A stretch of DNA of 64,000 nt, from NCBI RefSeq assembly GCF_005473905.2, contig NZ_CP061336.1, forward strand, positions 2,162,501-2,226,500, written 5' to 3'. The notes beneath the pieces were generated by a model. The model saw nothing but the letters and a program-made list of their open reading frames with translations, was not told where the DNA came from and searched no databases. This stretch comes from Ruminiclostridium herbifermentans. GTDB taxonomy: Bacteria > Bacillota > Clostridia > Acetivibrionales > DSM-1351. Shown here in pieces: positions 1-8,769 of this stretch (position 1 is its first letter; the number at the start of each line of letters is the position of its first letter). A program made the position numbers and the translations under genes.

Positions 1-502
1 CTTTTCAAAAATACTAATGCCAGGACTAAGAGTAGGTTGTATGGTAATTCCTGATTTGCTGATTAGTGATTTTACTAAAATAAAACATGCCAGTGATATT
101 TCATCCTCTGGACTTATACAAAGGTCGCTAGAAAGATATTTTGAAACTGGAAAATGGGATGAGCATCAAAATTATATGCGAGAAATATATAAAGGCAAAT
201 ATGAGTTTATGCTTAGCAGATTAGAAAAACTAAGTTCTTATGGCATTAAGTACAATAAGCCTAATGGGGGCTTGTATTTCTGGATTAGAGTGCCAAAATA
301 TATGTCAGCCAGAGAAATATATGATGAGTGCAAAGCCAAAGGACTTTTACTAATACCTTCTAGTATTTTTTACGACATCAATAATGAAAATAGAGATAAT
401 TATATAAGACTTAGTTTTGCATCATCTGATATTGAGCAGATAAGAGAAGGTATGACAATTTTAGAGAAATGTCTGGCAGAAAATCAAAAATGTACAAAAT
501 AA
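1..502 (+). CDS. PLP-dependent class I/II aminotransferase, C-terminal part
   Basis: The reading frame is open from the window edge, so this is the 3' part of a longer gene. The first residues read FSKILMPGLRVG, the pyridoxal-phosphate lysine region of fold-type I aminotransferases; the Schiff-base lysine is the codon at bases 8-10. Downstream are the small-domain motifs PNGGLYFWIRVP and YIRLSFA, whose arginine normally binds the substrate carboxylate. The sequence resembles the aminotransferase half of MocR/PdxR (GntR-fused) regulators and of 2-aminoadipate-type aminotransferases. Which of these it is cannot be told without the N-terminus. Substrate unknown. Confidence 0.85.
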   Translation, partial: FSKILMPGLRVGCMVIPDLLISDFTKIKHASDISSSGLIQRSLERYFETGKWDEHQNYMREIYKGKYEFMLSRLEKLSSYGIKYNKPNGGLYFWIRVPKYMSAREIYDECKAKGLLLIPSSIFYDINNENRDNYIRLSFASSDIEQIREGMTILEKCLAENQKCTK

Positions 503-503
503 A

Positions 504-827
504 TCAACAGTAAACTGCTTAAATAGTAACAATTTACGCAATAATAATCATAAAATTTACACTATAAGTGTTTCTGACTACTACTTTGCTGATGTAGATT
601 CAAACGGTGATGGAATTGCAGATACATCTGAGAACTGGATTGATGCAAATAACAATGGTATTTTTGAGGTGTCTAGTGTTACTAACGGAGTAAGAACACC
701 TTTAATTACTGAACCTGACATGTTCTATGGCAGAATTGATGCTGGTGTCAAGTCAAGCACTGCGACAGGGCAAGCACAGATAATAAATAATTATTTAAAT
801 AAGCTGCATAATATGAATACCCAATAG
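504..827 (+). pseudogene. Remnant of an Asp/Asn-rich (EF-hand-like) protein, C-terminal end
   Basis: This frame is open through and past the aminotransferase stop and ends with TAG at 825-827, but it has no start codon or ribosome binding site of its own. Translation gives a protein-like tail with YFADVDSNGDGIADTSENW and a following Asp-Asn-rich stretch. That pattern resembles the calcium-binding loops of dockerins, thrombospondin type 3 repeats or surface proteins. Composition and third-position bias look coding, so I read it as the decayed 3' end of a secreted or surface protein gene. It could instead be a gene whose start was lost by frameshift. The parent family is not recognised. Confidence 0.45.
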
Positions 828-859
828 AAGTGGGTTATTATATATTGCAAATATAAAAT

Positions 860-1366
860 TCAGAAGTAATGTATTGGCTTGTATTTTTTAAAAAACCTAT
901 TGTAACCATAGAACTTTTTAAAAATATTATGTGTTAATCCATAGTCAATTATCAGTGGAACATTATTTATAAGACCCCAACTAGAAACTCTGTATAGGTC
1001 GTTCCTGCTTAAGTTATTTTCATGTATGTCACTGATAATAAGCTTATCTTTGTAAAAAAGGGATTTGATGCTTTTTACACGATAATACCTTAAAACAGTA
1101 TTAATATTTTTTATTCTTTCTGCTTTTGGCATAATCAAAAAGCGATTATCTTCAGAAATATCTATTACTTCTGCAAAAAGAACGGATTTATGAGATAAAT
1201 AGGTTTTATGTTCAGCTTCATTTTGAAAAATTCCTCGGATGTCCTTAGCAATTTTAACAACAAAGCCATCGTTTAAATCATAGACTATCCTTGATGAGCC
1301 AATACCTAATCTGCTGTGCTTACCGTTTTTTATATTTAAAATTATTTTATTATAATCATAGCCCAT
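860..1366 (-). CDS. Small protein kinase-like protein
   Basis: 168 residues, beginning MGYDYNKIIL. It has degenerate protein-kinase motifs in the right order: GIGSSRIVYDL resembles the glycine-rich loop, FVVKIAK the ATP-binding lysine strand, IISDIHENNLSRN the catalytic loop (Asp with a following Asn), and LIIDYGL the DFG metal-binding segment. This suggests a minimal kinase fold without most of the C-lobe. Members of this kind occur in Firmicutes and phages, mostly uncharacterised. It stands alone, divergent from the micro-ORF at 1536. Activity and substrate are unknown, and the absence of a clear HRD motif leaves open a pseudokinase role. Confidence 0.6.
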   Translation of the reverse strand: MGYDYNKIILNIKNGKHSRLGIGSSRIVYDLNDGFVVKIAKDIRGIFQNEAEHKTYLSHKSVLFAEVIDISEDNRFLIMPKAERIKNINTVLRYYRVKSIKSLFYKDKLIISDIHENNLSRNDLYRVSSWGLINNVPLIIDYGLTHNIFKKFYGYNRFFKKYKPIHYF

Positions 1367-1535
1367 AATTCTCTCGTTTCAAGTTTAAATCACACTACAT
1401 AGTATTCATTTGGCTGGACTTATGTGAATTGCATTGTGAATTACATTATGTATGATAAAATAAGATGTATAAGGACTGCTTCATAGCTAGAAAGCTTGAG
1501 TAGGAATATATTTTATATGTAAAGGGTACAAAGAT

Positions 1536-1682
1536 ATGCTGGGTGATATAATTATATTAATCTTAGAAAGCTTAGGTTTTAGAATAGGTGAAAAGGTGAG
1601 AGTAAAAAAGGGGAGACTTAAAATACTACTTATACTTGTAATTGTATTAGCAATTGGGTTGGTAATTACTAATTTTAAATAA
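1536..1682 (+). CDS. Possible 48-residue single-span membrane protein
   Basis: An ATG at 1536 lies about nine bases after AAAGGG and opens a 48-codon frame ending at TAA 1680-1682. The product has a basic stretch (RVKKGRLK) followed by a hydrophobic helix, ILLILVIVLAIGLVI, and a short tail. This is the typical layout of a small bacterial membrane peptide. The opposite strand is also open here, but with an unlikely composition. Only the sequence pattern supports it; no homolog is recognised. Confidence 0.35.
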   Translation: MLGDIIILILESLGFRIGEKVRVKKGRLKILLILVIVLAIGLVITNFK

Positions 1683-1809
1683 GACATGTATTGTTTTTAG
1701 ATGAACCACCTTGACGAAAATATTTCGTTGATGTATTATAAATAGTAATTGTGATGAAAATTTCCATATTTAATGGGAAGAATTAATAAATAAATATGTT
1801 AATAATGAT

Positions 1810-2200
1810 GATTGGAAAGAGTAAAAAACAGTTGGCTTCAAAGAGAGTGAGAGTTTGGTGAAATCTCATAAGTTCAAGTTTTTGAAAATCATCCATGAAT
1901 TGCAGCCTGAAATTTTATTAGTGTAAGGTGTGCCGGTTAATAAGCCGTTATATAATGAAGTGATTGTGTATATGCTTTAGTAGTTGGATTGTAAGCTTTA
2001 CGTTGTCTAACTGATTTTTTAGTTGCTAATATTTTTGCTTTTATTTAGTGGATATTGGTGCTACAAAGTTGATGGACATTTCTAAGCTGTATAGCGAATA
2101 GTTCTAACATAAGCTGACAATTCTGTTCATAGCATATTACAAATAAATTGGGTGGTACCGCGAAAATAGCCTCGTCCCTATGTGGATGAGGCTTTATTAT
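1810..2200 (+). promoter_or_regulatory. T-box leader of ileS
   Basis: This untranslated leader ends with the T-box sequence TGGGTGGTACCGCG at 2149-2162, which pairs with the uncharged tRNA acceptor end, followed by a terminator. Upstream are AAGAGAGTGAGAGTTTGGTG (1841-1860), typical of the base of Stem I, and a CCGTTAT...AATGAAG element near 1943-1960, also usual in clostridial T-boxes. An isoleucine codon (ATC) occurs at 1888-1890 and again at 1891-1893 in a plausible specifier region; that assignment is tentative. The downstream gene is ileS, so uncharged tRNA-Ile is the expected signal. Confidence 0.9.
2168..2197 (+). terminator. T-box regulated intrinsic terminator
   Basis: AGCCTCGTCC at 2168-2177 pairs with GGATGAGGCT at 2184-2193, followed by TTATT. 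The 5' arm overlaps the antiterminator region just after the T-box, as expected for tRNA-controlled readthrough into ileS. Confidence 0.85.
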
Positions 2201-2374
2201 ATTAAAAAAATATTAGCAGACTATTTGAATAGTCGGTGGTACATGTAAAATGGAGGCTAACTTGAAGCTTGCGCAGTTATAGTGATTATTTAGCTTGTAC
2301 CAAGAAAAATTGACGCATTAATTGAAAACTAAATTATTTTATTGAAAATTAAATTATATTATGGAGGAAAGAAA

Positions 2375-5167
2375 ATGCCAGAAGATTATGGAAAAACCTT
2401 AAATCTACCACAGACAGAATTCCCAATGAGAGCAAATTTGCCTCAAAGAGAGCCTGAATTCCTTAAGAAATGGGAAGAAATGGACATTTATAATAAGCAG
2501 CTAAAGAAAACAGAAGGAAAACCAACATTTATACTTCATGATGGACCACCTTATGCAAATGGTGGAATCCACCTTGGAACTGCACTTAATAAGATTTTAA
2601 AAGATATAGTTGTTAAATACCACAGCATGGCAGGTTACCATGCACCTTTTGTTCCAGGTTGGGATACTCATGGACTTCCAATTGAGCAAAGAGCTATCAA
2701 AGAACTTGGACTAAAGAGACATGAAGTAGGGCCTGTTGTTTTCAGAGAAGCTTGTGAAGGCTTTGCAATGAAGTACTTAAATGTTCAGAGAGATGCATTT
2801 AAGCGCCTTGGTGTAAGAGCTGATTGGGAGAACCCATACATTACATTAAAGCCTGAGTTTGAAGCAAAACAGGTAGAAGTGTTTGGAAAAATGGCAACAA
2901 ACGGGCATATTTATAAAGGCTTAAAGCCTGTTTACTGGTGCCCTGAATGTGAAACTGCATTAGCAGAAGCTGAGATTGAGTATGCTGATGATACTACAGT
3001 TTCGATATATGTTAAATTCCAAGTTAGAGATGACAAGGGTATTTTTGAAGGAGTAGCGGATAAGGAGAAGGTTAATTTTGTAATTTGGACAACAACAACT
3101 TGGACATTACCTGCTAACCTTGCAATCTGCTTAAATGAGAATTTTGAGTATTCACTAGTTAAAGCAAATGACGAATATTATGTTCTAGCAACTGAATTAG
3201 TTGAAAAGACTATGAATGCTGCAGAAATATCAGAATATGAAATAGTAGCTAAATATCAAGGAAGAGATTTAGAAAGAATACAATGCAGACATCCATTTCT
3301 TAATAGAGATTCAATGGTAATACTCGGTGACCATGTAACATTAGAAGCTGGTACAGGATGCGTTCATACAGCTCCCGGTCATGGTGTAGAGGACTATTTA
3401 GTATGTCAGAAATATAAGGAAATTCCAGTAATTGTGCCAGTTGATAGCAAGGGTGTTATGACAGAGGAAGCTGGACCTTTTGCAGGATTGTTCTATAAAA
3501 AGGCAAATGGCGCTATTTTAGAAAGATTAATTCAGGATGGAAGATTATTGGCTCAAGAGAAAATTTCTCACCAATATCCACACTGCTGGAGATGTAAGGA
3601 CCCTATAATTTTCCGTGCAACTGAACAATGGTTTGCATCAATTGACGGCTTTAGAGAAGAAGCTCTTAAGGCTATAAAAGATGTTAAATGGGTTCCTGAG
3701 TGGGGTGAAGAAAGAATTACAAACATGGTAAGAGACAGAGGTGACTGGTGTATTTCCAGACAAAGAACCTGGGGCTTACCTATTCCGATATTCTATTGTA
3801 AGGAATGTGGAAAAGAATTAATTAATGATGCAACTATAAAGGCAGTTGCAGATTTGTTTAGAGAAAAGGGCTCAAATGCTTGGTATGCTTTAGAAGCTTC
3901 TGAAATATTACCAGCAGGCACTAAATGTGAATGTGGTCATTCTGAGTTTACAAAAGAAAATGATATTATGGATGTTTGGTTTGATAGTGGTTCTAGCCAT
4001 GCAGCTGTATTGGAAACTAGAGAAGGCTTATCATCACCAGCTGATATGTACTTAGAAGGAAGCGACCAGCATCGTGGTTGGTTCCAGTCTTCACTATTAA
4101 CATCTGTAGCTACAAAAGGAAATGCACCATTTAAAACAGTTCTAACTCATGGATATGTTGTAGATGGTCAAGGCAGAAAAATGTCAAAATCATTAGGCAA
4201 TGGTATTGACCCTGCTGATGTTATTAAAGAATATGGCGCAGATATACTGAGAATTTGGGTTGCTTCATCTGATTATACAGCAGATGTTAGAATTTCAAAG
4301 GAATTGTTAAAACAGTTATCAGAATCTTATAGAAAAATAAGAAACACTGCTAGATATATTTTAGGAAATATAAATGGCTTTGACCCAAATACAGACAGCG
4401 TTGATTACTCAGAATTATGTGAATTAGATAGATGGGCACTTCACAAGCTAGCTTTGCTTAACCAAAAAGTATCTGAAGCCTATAAGTCGTATGAATTCCA
4501 TACAATGTTCCATTCAATTCACAATTTCTGTGTTGTTGACATGAGTAATTTCTATTTGGATATTATAAAGGACAGACTTTATACTTCAAAAGTTGATTCA
4601 AAGGAAAGAAGAGCAGCACAAACTGTTATGTATGAAATATTACATGCGTTAGTACTAATGCTAACACCTGTTCTTGCATTTACTACAGAAGAAATATGGC
4701 AGTTTATGCCTCATAAAGCAAGTGACGATATTGAAAGCGTGCAGTTAAACAATTGGCCTGAAATTAACGAGAAGTATATTGACAAGTCATTAGCTGAAAA
4801 ATGGGATAAAATACTTGCACTACGTTCAGATGTTTCAAAGGCTCTGGAGGTTGCGAGAACAAATAAAACAATTGGACACTCATTAAATGCAAAGGTTTCC
4901 ATATTTGCTGATGGTGCAGATTACGAATTTATAAAGAGCATAGAAGATGAGTTAGTTACAATATTTATTATCTCTGATGCTTCAGTAAAAGGCTTGGCAG
5001 AAGCTACAGCAGAAGCACAACAGGGTGATGAAATGCCTAATATCAAGATTACAGTTGAACAAGCACCTGGAGAAAAATGTGAAAGATGCTGGATGTATAG
5101 TGAAACTGTTGGCAAGGATGAAAAGCATCCAACTCTCTGTAAGAGATGTGCAGACGTAGTTGATTAA
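2375..5167 (+). CDS. ileS: Isoleucyl-tRNA synthetase
   Basis: Charges tRNA-Ile with isoleucine in the cytoplasm and edits misactivated valine. The class I signature region reads [14 protein letters not shown], with HLGT as the HIGH-type motif, and the second signature is KMSKS within [10 protein letters not shown]. The large editing (CP1) insert lies between them, and the C-terminus has the zinc-binding pair CERCW...CKRC. At 930 residues it is the normal bacterial length. The start at ATG 2375 is chosen because GGAGG at 2363-2367 lies seven bases upstream; an in-frame TTG at 2342 lacks such a site. Control is by the T-box leader before it. Confidence 0.98.
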   Translation: MPEDYGKTLNLPQTEFPMRANLPQREPEFLKKWEEMDIYNKQLKKTEGKPTFILHDGPPYANGGIHLGTALNKILKDIVVKYHSMAGYHAPFVPGWDTHGLPIEQRAIKELGLKRHEVGPVVFREACEGFAMKYLNVQRDAFKRLGVRADWENPYITLKPEFEAKQVEVFGKMATNGHIYKGLKPVYWCPECETALAEAEIEYADDTTVSIYVKFQVRDDKGIFEGVADKEKVNFVIWTTTTWTLPANLAICLNENFEYSLVKANDEYYVLATELVEKTMNAAEISEYEIVAKYQGRDLERIQCRHPFLNRDSMVILGDHVTLEAGTGCVHTAPGHGVEDYLVCQKYKEIPVIVPVDSKGVMTEEAGPFAGLFYKKANGAILERLIQDGRLLAQEKISHQYPHCWRCKDPIIFRATEQWFASIDGFREEALKAIKDVKWVPEWGEERITNMVRDRGDWCISRQRTWGLPIPIFYCKECGKELINDATIKAVADLFREKGSNAWYALEASEILPAGTKCECGHSEFTKENDIMDVWFDSGSSHAAVLETREGLSSPADMYLEGSDQHRGWFQSSLLTSVATKGNAPFKTVLTHGYVVDGQGRKMSKSLGNGIDPADVIKEYGADILRIWVASSDYTADVRISKELLKQLSESYRKIRNTARYILGNINGFDPNTDSVDYSELCELDRWALHKLALLNQKVSEAYKSYEFHTMFHSIHNFCVVDMSNFYLDIIKDRLYTSKVDSKERRAAQTVMYEILHALVLMLTPVLAFTTEEIWQFMPHKASDDIESVQLNNWPEINEKYIDKSLAEKWDKILALRSDVSKALEVARTNKTIGHSLNAKVSIFADGADYEFIKSIEDELVTIFIISDASVKGLAEATAEAQQGDEMPNIKITVEQAPGEKCERCWMYSETVGKDEKHPTLCKRCADVVD

Positions 5168-5182
5168 GTGATACTTTTACCA

Positions 5183-5228
5183 AAATTGGGACGGAACTTG
5201 CGTAAGGCATATTTCGTCCCAATTGTCT
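5183..5228 (+). terminator. Hairpin after ileS
   Basis: AAATTGGGACGG near 5183-5194 pairs with TCGTCCCAATT near 5214-5224. It lies about 15 bases past the ileS stop. The T-tract is poor, so it may be a weak terminator or an mRNA-stabilising 3' hairpin. Confidence 0.55.
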
Positions 5229-5464
5229 ATTATGCTATACTTAATGAAACGGCATTTATGGTTAGAATTGTAGGTGCAGCTATCGATAAATTTGCATAGG
5301 GGAAGGCAATTCATTGGAAAGAGAATAGTTAATGTTTGCATACATGAGATAGTTGCAAACTAGCATGCTGAATAAAAAGTATTAAGTCTTTATAGCTATG
5401 GATATTTTAATTGGATATTTTAATGTGCGAAGGTTGATTAATAATTTGGTTTGGGGGAGCAGCA

Positions 5465-6544
5465 ATGATAAGACATACCGTAAATTTAAAAGAGAGAAGT
5501 TATCCAATATTTATTACAACAAGTTTTGATGAACTGGGGAAATCAGTATTGTCGCTGAGAACTGGAAATAAAATTTTAATAGTAACTGACGAAAATGTTG
5601 ATAAATTTTATTCAGAAATATGTTTACAAGAAATGAAGAGTAATGGGTTTGAGGTTTACAAACATGTTTTGATTCCCGGCGAAGAGCATAAAACCTTAGA
5701 AGCTATATATGGTATATATCAAAAGCTAGTTGAGCATAAATTTGATAGAACTGATACGTTAGTTGCTTTAGGAGGAGGCGTTGTAGGTGATATTACAGGC
5801 TTTGCTGCAGCTTCCTATATGAGAGGTATAAACTTCGTTCAGGTTCCAACCACTCTTTTATCCCAAGCAGATAGTAGTGTAGGAGGAAAAACAGGCGTTG
5901 ATTTTGAAGGTCATAAAAATTTGATAGGAGCATTTTATCAGCCCAAATTAGTTTTTATTAATGTGAACACAATTAAAACATTACCAAAACGTGAGGTTTC
6001 AGCAGGCTTAGCAGAGGTAATAAAGCACGGACTTATATTAGATGCAGAATACTGTGAATACATTAAGGATAATGCAGATAATATCTTTTGTTATGATGAA
6101 AATGTACTTCAATATTTAGCGAAAAAGAATTGCTCTATTAAAGGCAGTGTTGTAGAGGCAGATGAAAAAGAAAGTGATTTAAGGGCAATACTAAATTTTG
6201 GACACACAATTGGTCATGCTATTGAAACAGCACAAAATTTTGAACTTTTGCATGGTGAATGTGTTGCAATTGGTATTGTTGGCGCATACAGAATGGCATA
6301 TTATTTAGGCGTTGTAACAGAAGCATTGGTTGAGAATGTAAAGGAAATTCTCAAGAAGCTGGAATTGCCTATATCATTACCTGGTTTAGATGTTGAAACC
6401 GTTTACAGTCATATTTTTTATGATAAAAAAGTTAAAGACAATAAGCTAAAATTCGTTTTGCCACGCAGAATTGGAGAAGTATTCCAGTGCAATATTGAAG
6501 ATAGTGAATTAATTAAAAAGGTTCTGTTAGATTTATCAAGATAG
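5465..6544 (+). CDS. aroB: 3-dehydroquinate synthase
   Basis: Second step of the shikimate pathway: NAD- and zinc-dependent conversion of DAHP to 3-dehydroquinate. 359 residues, normal length. The NAD-binding segment GGGVVGDITGFAAASYMRG is followed by QVPTTLLSQADSSVGGKTG, both diagnostic. Zinc ligands are visible in FGHTIGHAIE and LLHGECV, with the upstream glutamate in SAGLAEVIKHG. ATG 5465 follows GGGGGA with suitable spacing. It is monocistronic here, followed by a terminator, so the rest of the aromatic pathway is elsewhere. Confidence 0.97.
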   Translation: MIRHTVNLKERSYPIFITTSFDELGKSVLSLRTGNKILIVTDENVDKFYSEICLQEMKSNGFEVYKHVLIPGEEHKTLEAIYGIYQKLVEHKFDRTDTLVALGGGVVGDITGFAAASYMRGINFVQVPTTLLSQADSSVGGKTGVDFEGHKNLIGAFYQPKLVFINVNTIKTLPKREVSAGLAEVIKHGLILDAEYCEYIKDNADNIFCYDENVLQYLAKKNCSIKGSVVEADEKESDLRAILNFGHTIGHAIETAQNFELLHGECVAIGIVGAYRMAYYLGVVTEALVENVKEILKKLELPISLPGLDVETVYSHIFYDKKVKDNKLKFVLPRRIGEVFQCNIEDSELIKKVLLDLSR

Positions 6545-6576
6545 TTTGAATCTGCAATTGCTTATAATTAAAATGG

Positions 6577-6602
6577 GTTCTATGTCAATAGTTAGCGTAG
6601 AA
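6577..6602. repeat. Family D hairpin repeat, copy 1
   Basis: GTTCTATG and CGTAGAAC form a stem around the loop core TCAATAGTTAG. The same loop recurs at 12914-12940 and 57807-57833, and in each case AAACT follows about ten bases later. It lies between the aroB stop and its terminator. Confidence 0.6.
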
Positions 6603-6612
6603 CAGCAAACTG

Positions 6613-6656
6613 AAACGACCATATAAGAGTAGAAATATTTCTTGTGTGGTCGTTTA
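6613..6656 (+). terminator. Intrinsic terminator after aroB
   Basis: AAACGACCATATAAG pairs with CTTGTGTGGTCGTTT (two G-U pairs), followed by ATTGT. Strong stem of about 15 bp. Confidence 0.8.
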
Positions 6657-6862
6657 TTGTATTATGAATTACTTAAAATAAAACAAATATATTTTTAATA
6701 TTCAACAATTATAGGTTTATAACCTTTTAAATAAAAAGATAAATAATTGCATAAAATAAGTTGGGTTATTTGAAAAAAACAATAATTAGTATTGGATTTT
6801 ATAGATTTATATGTGGGAAACAATGGGGTTTCGTAACAAGTAGAAATTGAAAGGGGAAATAG

Positions 6863-7177
6863 ATGTCAAAGGAGAAAGCTAACGATAAGTCTTTAATAAA
6901 TCTATTGGTTAAAAAAGTTGATGAAATGTCATTAAAAATGGAAAAAATGAAATTTGTAGATTATGTTTACTTCATTGAACACCCTAGAAAAATGTTATGG
7001 GCAAATTTTACAAATGGTTTAGCAAGAGGCTTTGGAATAGCTATTGGCTTTACAATTTTGAGTGCAATTACGCTCTATATTCTTAAGTCAATTGTAACTA
7101 TCAATTTACCGTATATAGGTGAGTTTATCAGTGACATAGTAGAAATTGTTCAGAACAGTATGAATAATCCAAGATAG
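6863..7177 (+). CDS. DUF5665-type small membrane protein
   Basis: 104 residues. A charged N-terminal half with a short predicted coiled region (VDEMSLKMEKMKFVDYV) precedes NPRKML-like HPRKMLWANFTNGLARGFG and one or two hydrophobic segments (IAIGFTILSAITLYILKSIV). The LARGFGIAIGFT core matches the DUF5665 proteins of Clostridia as I remember them. Function unknown; probably an inner-membrane protein. ATG 6863 follows AAGGGGAAAT. It is monocistronic, preceded by the aroB terminator and followed by a family B hairpin. Confidence 0.7.
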   Translation: MSKEKANDKSLINLLVKKVDEMSLKMEKMKFVDYVYFIEHPRKMLWANFTNGLARGFGIAIGFTILSAITLYILKSIVTINLPYIGEFISDIVEIVQNSMNNPR

Positions 7178-7198
7178 TAGCTATAAAGCAGTATCTGA

Positions 7199-7250
7199 AA
7201 GCATTGTGCTTTTTCGAGCAACAAAAACCCACAAGTGGCTTTTTGTTAGT
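7199..7250. repeat. Family B palindromic repeat, copy 1
   Basis: Reads CATTGTGCTTTTTCGAGC followed by ACAAAAACCCAC-AA-GTGGCTTTTTGT. The T-rich 3' arm may also terminate the upstream gene. Other copies lie near 17965, 40975, 48222 and 53211. Confidence 0.6.
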
Positions 7251-7319
7251 ATAAGTTAATAAATAAAGACTATGTGTAAAAATGATAGGTTTTCCAAGAT
7301 AGCTTCACTAAATTTTATT

Positions 7320-7627
7320 GCTTAAATAGGGCGTGGGAGGTTAGCCACCAAAAAAGAGGATTCTAGAAATAAAACAATGGCGTACCTCCACGAAAGCTAT
7401 ATCAAAAATTATGCCCTAAATGGGGCGTGGGAGGTTAGCCACCTAAGAAGTGGATTTTAGTATTGAAGAAATGGCGTACCTCCACGAAAGCTATACCAAA
7501 AATTATGCCCTAAATGGGGCGTGGGAGGTTAGCCACCTAAGAAGTGGATTTTAGTATTGAAAAAATGGCGTACCTCCACGAAAGCTATACCAAAAATTAT
7601 GCCCTAAATGGGGCGTGGGAGGTTAGT
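7320..7627 (+). repeat. Family A tandem array: Shine-Dalgarno-bearing 94-bp units before the YteA-like gene
   Basis: GGGAGG recurs at 7335, 7429, 7523 and 7617, a period of exactly 94 bp. Each full unit has a small GCCC...GGGC hairpin, then CGTGGGAGGTTAGCC, a spacer, and the complementary arm GGCGTACCTCCACG. The last unit is cut after GGTTAG and joins the ATG at 7628, so its GGGAGG is the real ribosome binding site. In upstream units ATG is replaced by CC. Units 2 and 3 are nearly identical; unit 1 has diverged. The same architecture precedes remA at 53164-53434. Confidence 0.85.
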
Positions 7628-8260
7628 ATGGATAAAAATAAAATGTACTACTTAAAAGAAAAGCTTATTAATGAAGCCAATAGAATTAACAGAACATTAG
7701 GCCAGATGAATGAAAATGGTGAGGCTGTGATGAGCGAACACTCTCCTAATGAACTTTCAAATTATGATAATCATCCAGCTGATTTGGGAAGTGAGTTATA
7801 TTCTGTTGAAATGAACATGGCTCTTAAGGCCCATGAACAAAGTAAGTTAAATGATATAAACAGAGCTTTAAACAAGTTTGAAAAAGGAACGTATGGTAAA
7901 TGTGAAAGCTGTAAAAGGGAAATTCCTTATGAAAGGTTAGAGGCAATGCCGTCTGCTAAATTTTGTATTGATTGTGAAAAGGAAGAGGAAGCTTCAAAAA
8001 TAAATACACCTGACATGTCATATGATGAGGTGTTTGATGCGCCATTTGGAAGAAAGTACTTGAATAAGCGTGAAGATGATGAATTTGAGGGGCTTGATCA
8101 GCTTAATGATTTAATGAAATATGGTTCTGCAGATACACCTCAGGATATGGGAGGATATGAGGATTATGAGGAGTATTATACTAATGAACTGGATAATCAG
8201 GGAATAGTGGAAGAGATTGATAAAATTTCTAACCAACAATACAGAAATCAACTGCCCTAG
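7628..8260 (+). CDS. YteA-like TraR/DksA zinc-finger protein
   Basis: 210 residues. The N-terminal half is helical, like the DksA coiled coil (MDKNKMYYLKEKLINEA onwards), and includes HPADLGSE. It is followed by a four-cysteine zinc finger, CESCKREIP...FCIDC, at roughly residues 96-120, and an acidic C-terminal tail. This is the layout of the YteA family, a sporulation-associated branch of DksA/TraR in Firmicutes; the detailed function is unknown, and RNA polymerase binding is inferred from the fold. ATG 7628 is chosen because GGGAGGTTAGT lies directly before it; the longer frame from 7544 would run through the repeat array. Confidence 0.85.
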   Translation: MDKNKMYYLKEKLINEANRINRTLGQMNENGEAVMSEHSPNELSNYDNHPADLGSELYSVEMNMALKAHEQSKLNDINRALNKFEKGTYGKCESCKREIPYERLEAMPSAKFCIDCEKEEEASKINTPDMSYDEVFDAPFGRKYLNKREDDEFEGLDQLNDLMKYGSADTPQDMGGYEDYEEYYTNELDNQGIVEEIDKISNQQYRNQLP

Positions 8261-8318
8261 ATGTATAAAGACTAAATAAAACCTTTGTAAGTACTATATA
8301 CAAATTTGCAATATATAA

Positions 8319-8355
8319 AAAATTCTTTACTCTATAGAGGGTAAAGAATTTTTAT
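8319..8355. terminator. Bidirectional intrinsic terminator
   Basis: AAAATTCTTTAC pairs with GTAAAGAATTTTT around TCTATAGAGG. A-rich and T-rich flanks suit the convergent YteA-like gene (+) and zinc-ribbon gene (-). Confidence 0.8.
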
Positions 8356-8388
8356 ATATCACTTTATTTAATTTTATACAGCAAGTTC

Positions 8389-8625
8389 TTATTCCTCAAG
8401 TGGAGACAAGTCGCTTAACTTGTAAGTAATACATTTTGAAGCTCTAGGTACTTTTGTACTTTTAACTGCTGAATTAACTGCTGATTTTGTTGCTTTGGTA
8501 ATTGTTGAAGCTTTGGTACGGGTTTTCTTTGTTTTTGATAACGTACTGGTTAAATTGTTGCTACAACCTTTGTGAGTACAACTACCGTTAATCATAAGAG
8601 AACCACATTTGCAATATTCTAACAT
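8389..8625 (-). CDS. Small zinc-ribbon protein with basic Ser/Thr/Lys-rich tail
   Basis: 78 residues. Four cysteines near the N-terminus (YCKCGSLMINGSCTHKGC) form a likely zinc knuckle. The tail is rich in Lys, Thr, Ser and Ala (TKKTRTKASTITKATKSA), resembling a disordered nucleic-acid-binding extension. The reverse-strand start ATG has AAGGGATGAATTT before it. I do not recognise a named family; small CxC proteins of this type occur in cellulolytic clostridia. It lies just downstream of the flagellinolysin gene on the same strand, with about 145 bases between them. Confidence 0.65.
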   Translation of the reverse strand: MLEYCKCGSLMINGSCTHKGCSNNLTSTLSKTKKTRTKASTITKATKSAVNSAVKSTKVPRASKCITYKLSDLSPLEE

Positions 8626-8769
8626 AAATTCATCCCTTCGACTTGTAAATATTGATTATATATATTAGTATACCATAAAAATCTAAATTTTAATTATGGA
8701 AACTAGAAAACAATATAATTACCAAAGTTTGTTAGTTAAGAGCAACAAATTTAATAGTATATACATATA

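Noticed and set aside
1487-1687. Minus-strand 66-codon open frame
   Set aside because: Low-complexity Ser/Ile/Pro-rich shadow of the plus-strand micro-ORF; no ribosome binding site.
7320-7627. CRISPR array at the 94-bp repeats
   Set aside because: The units are entire 94-bp tandem copies, not short repeats separated by unique spacers, and no cas genes are present.
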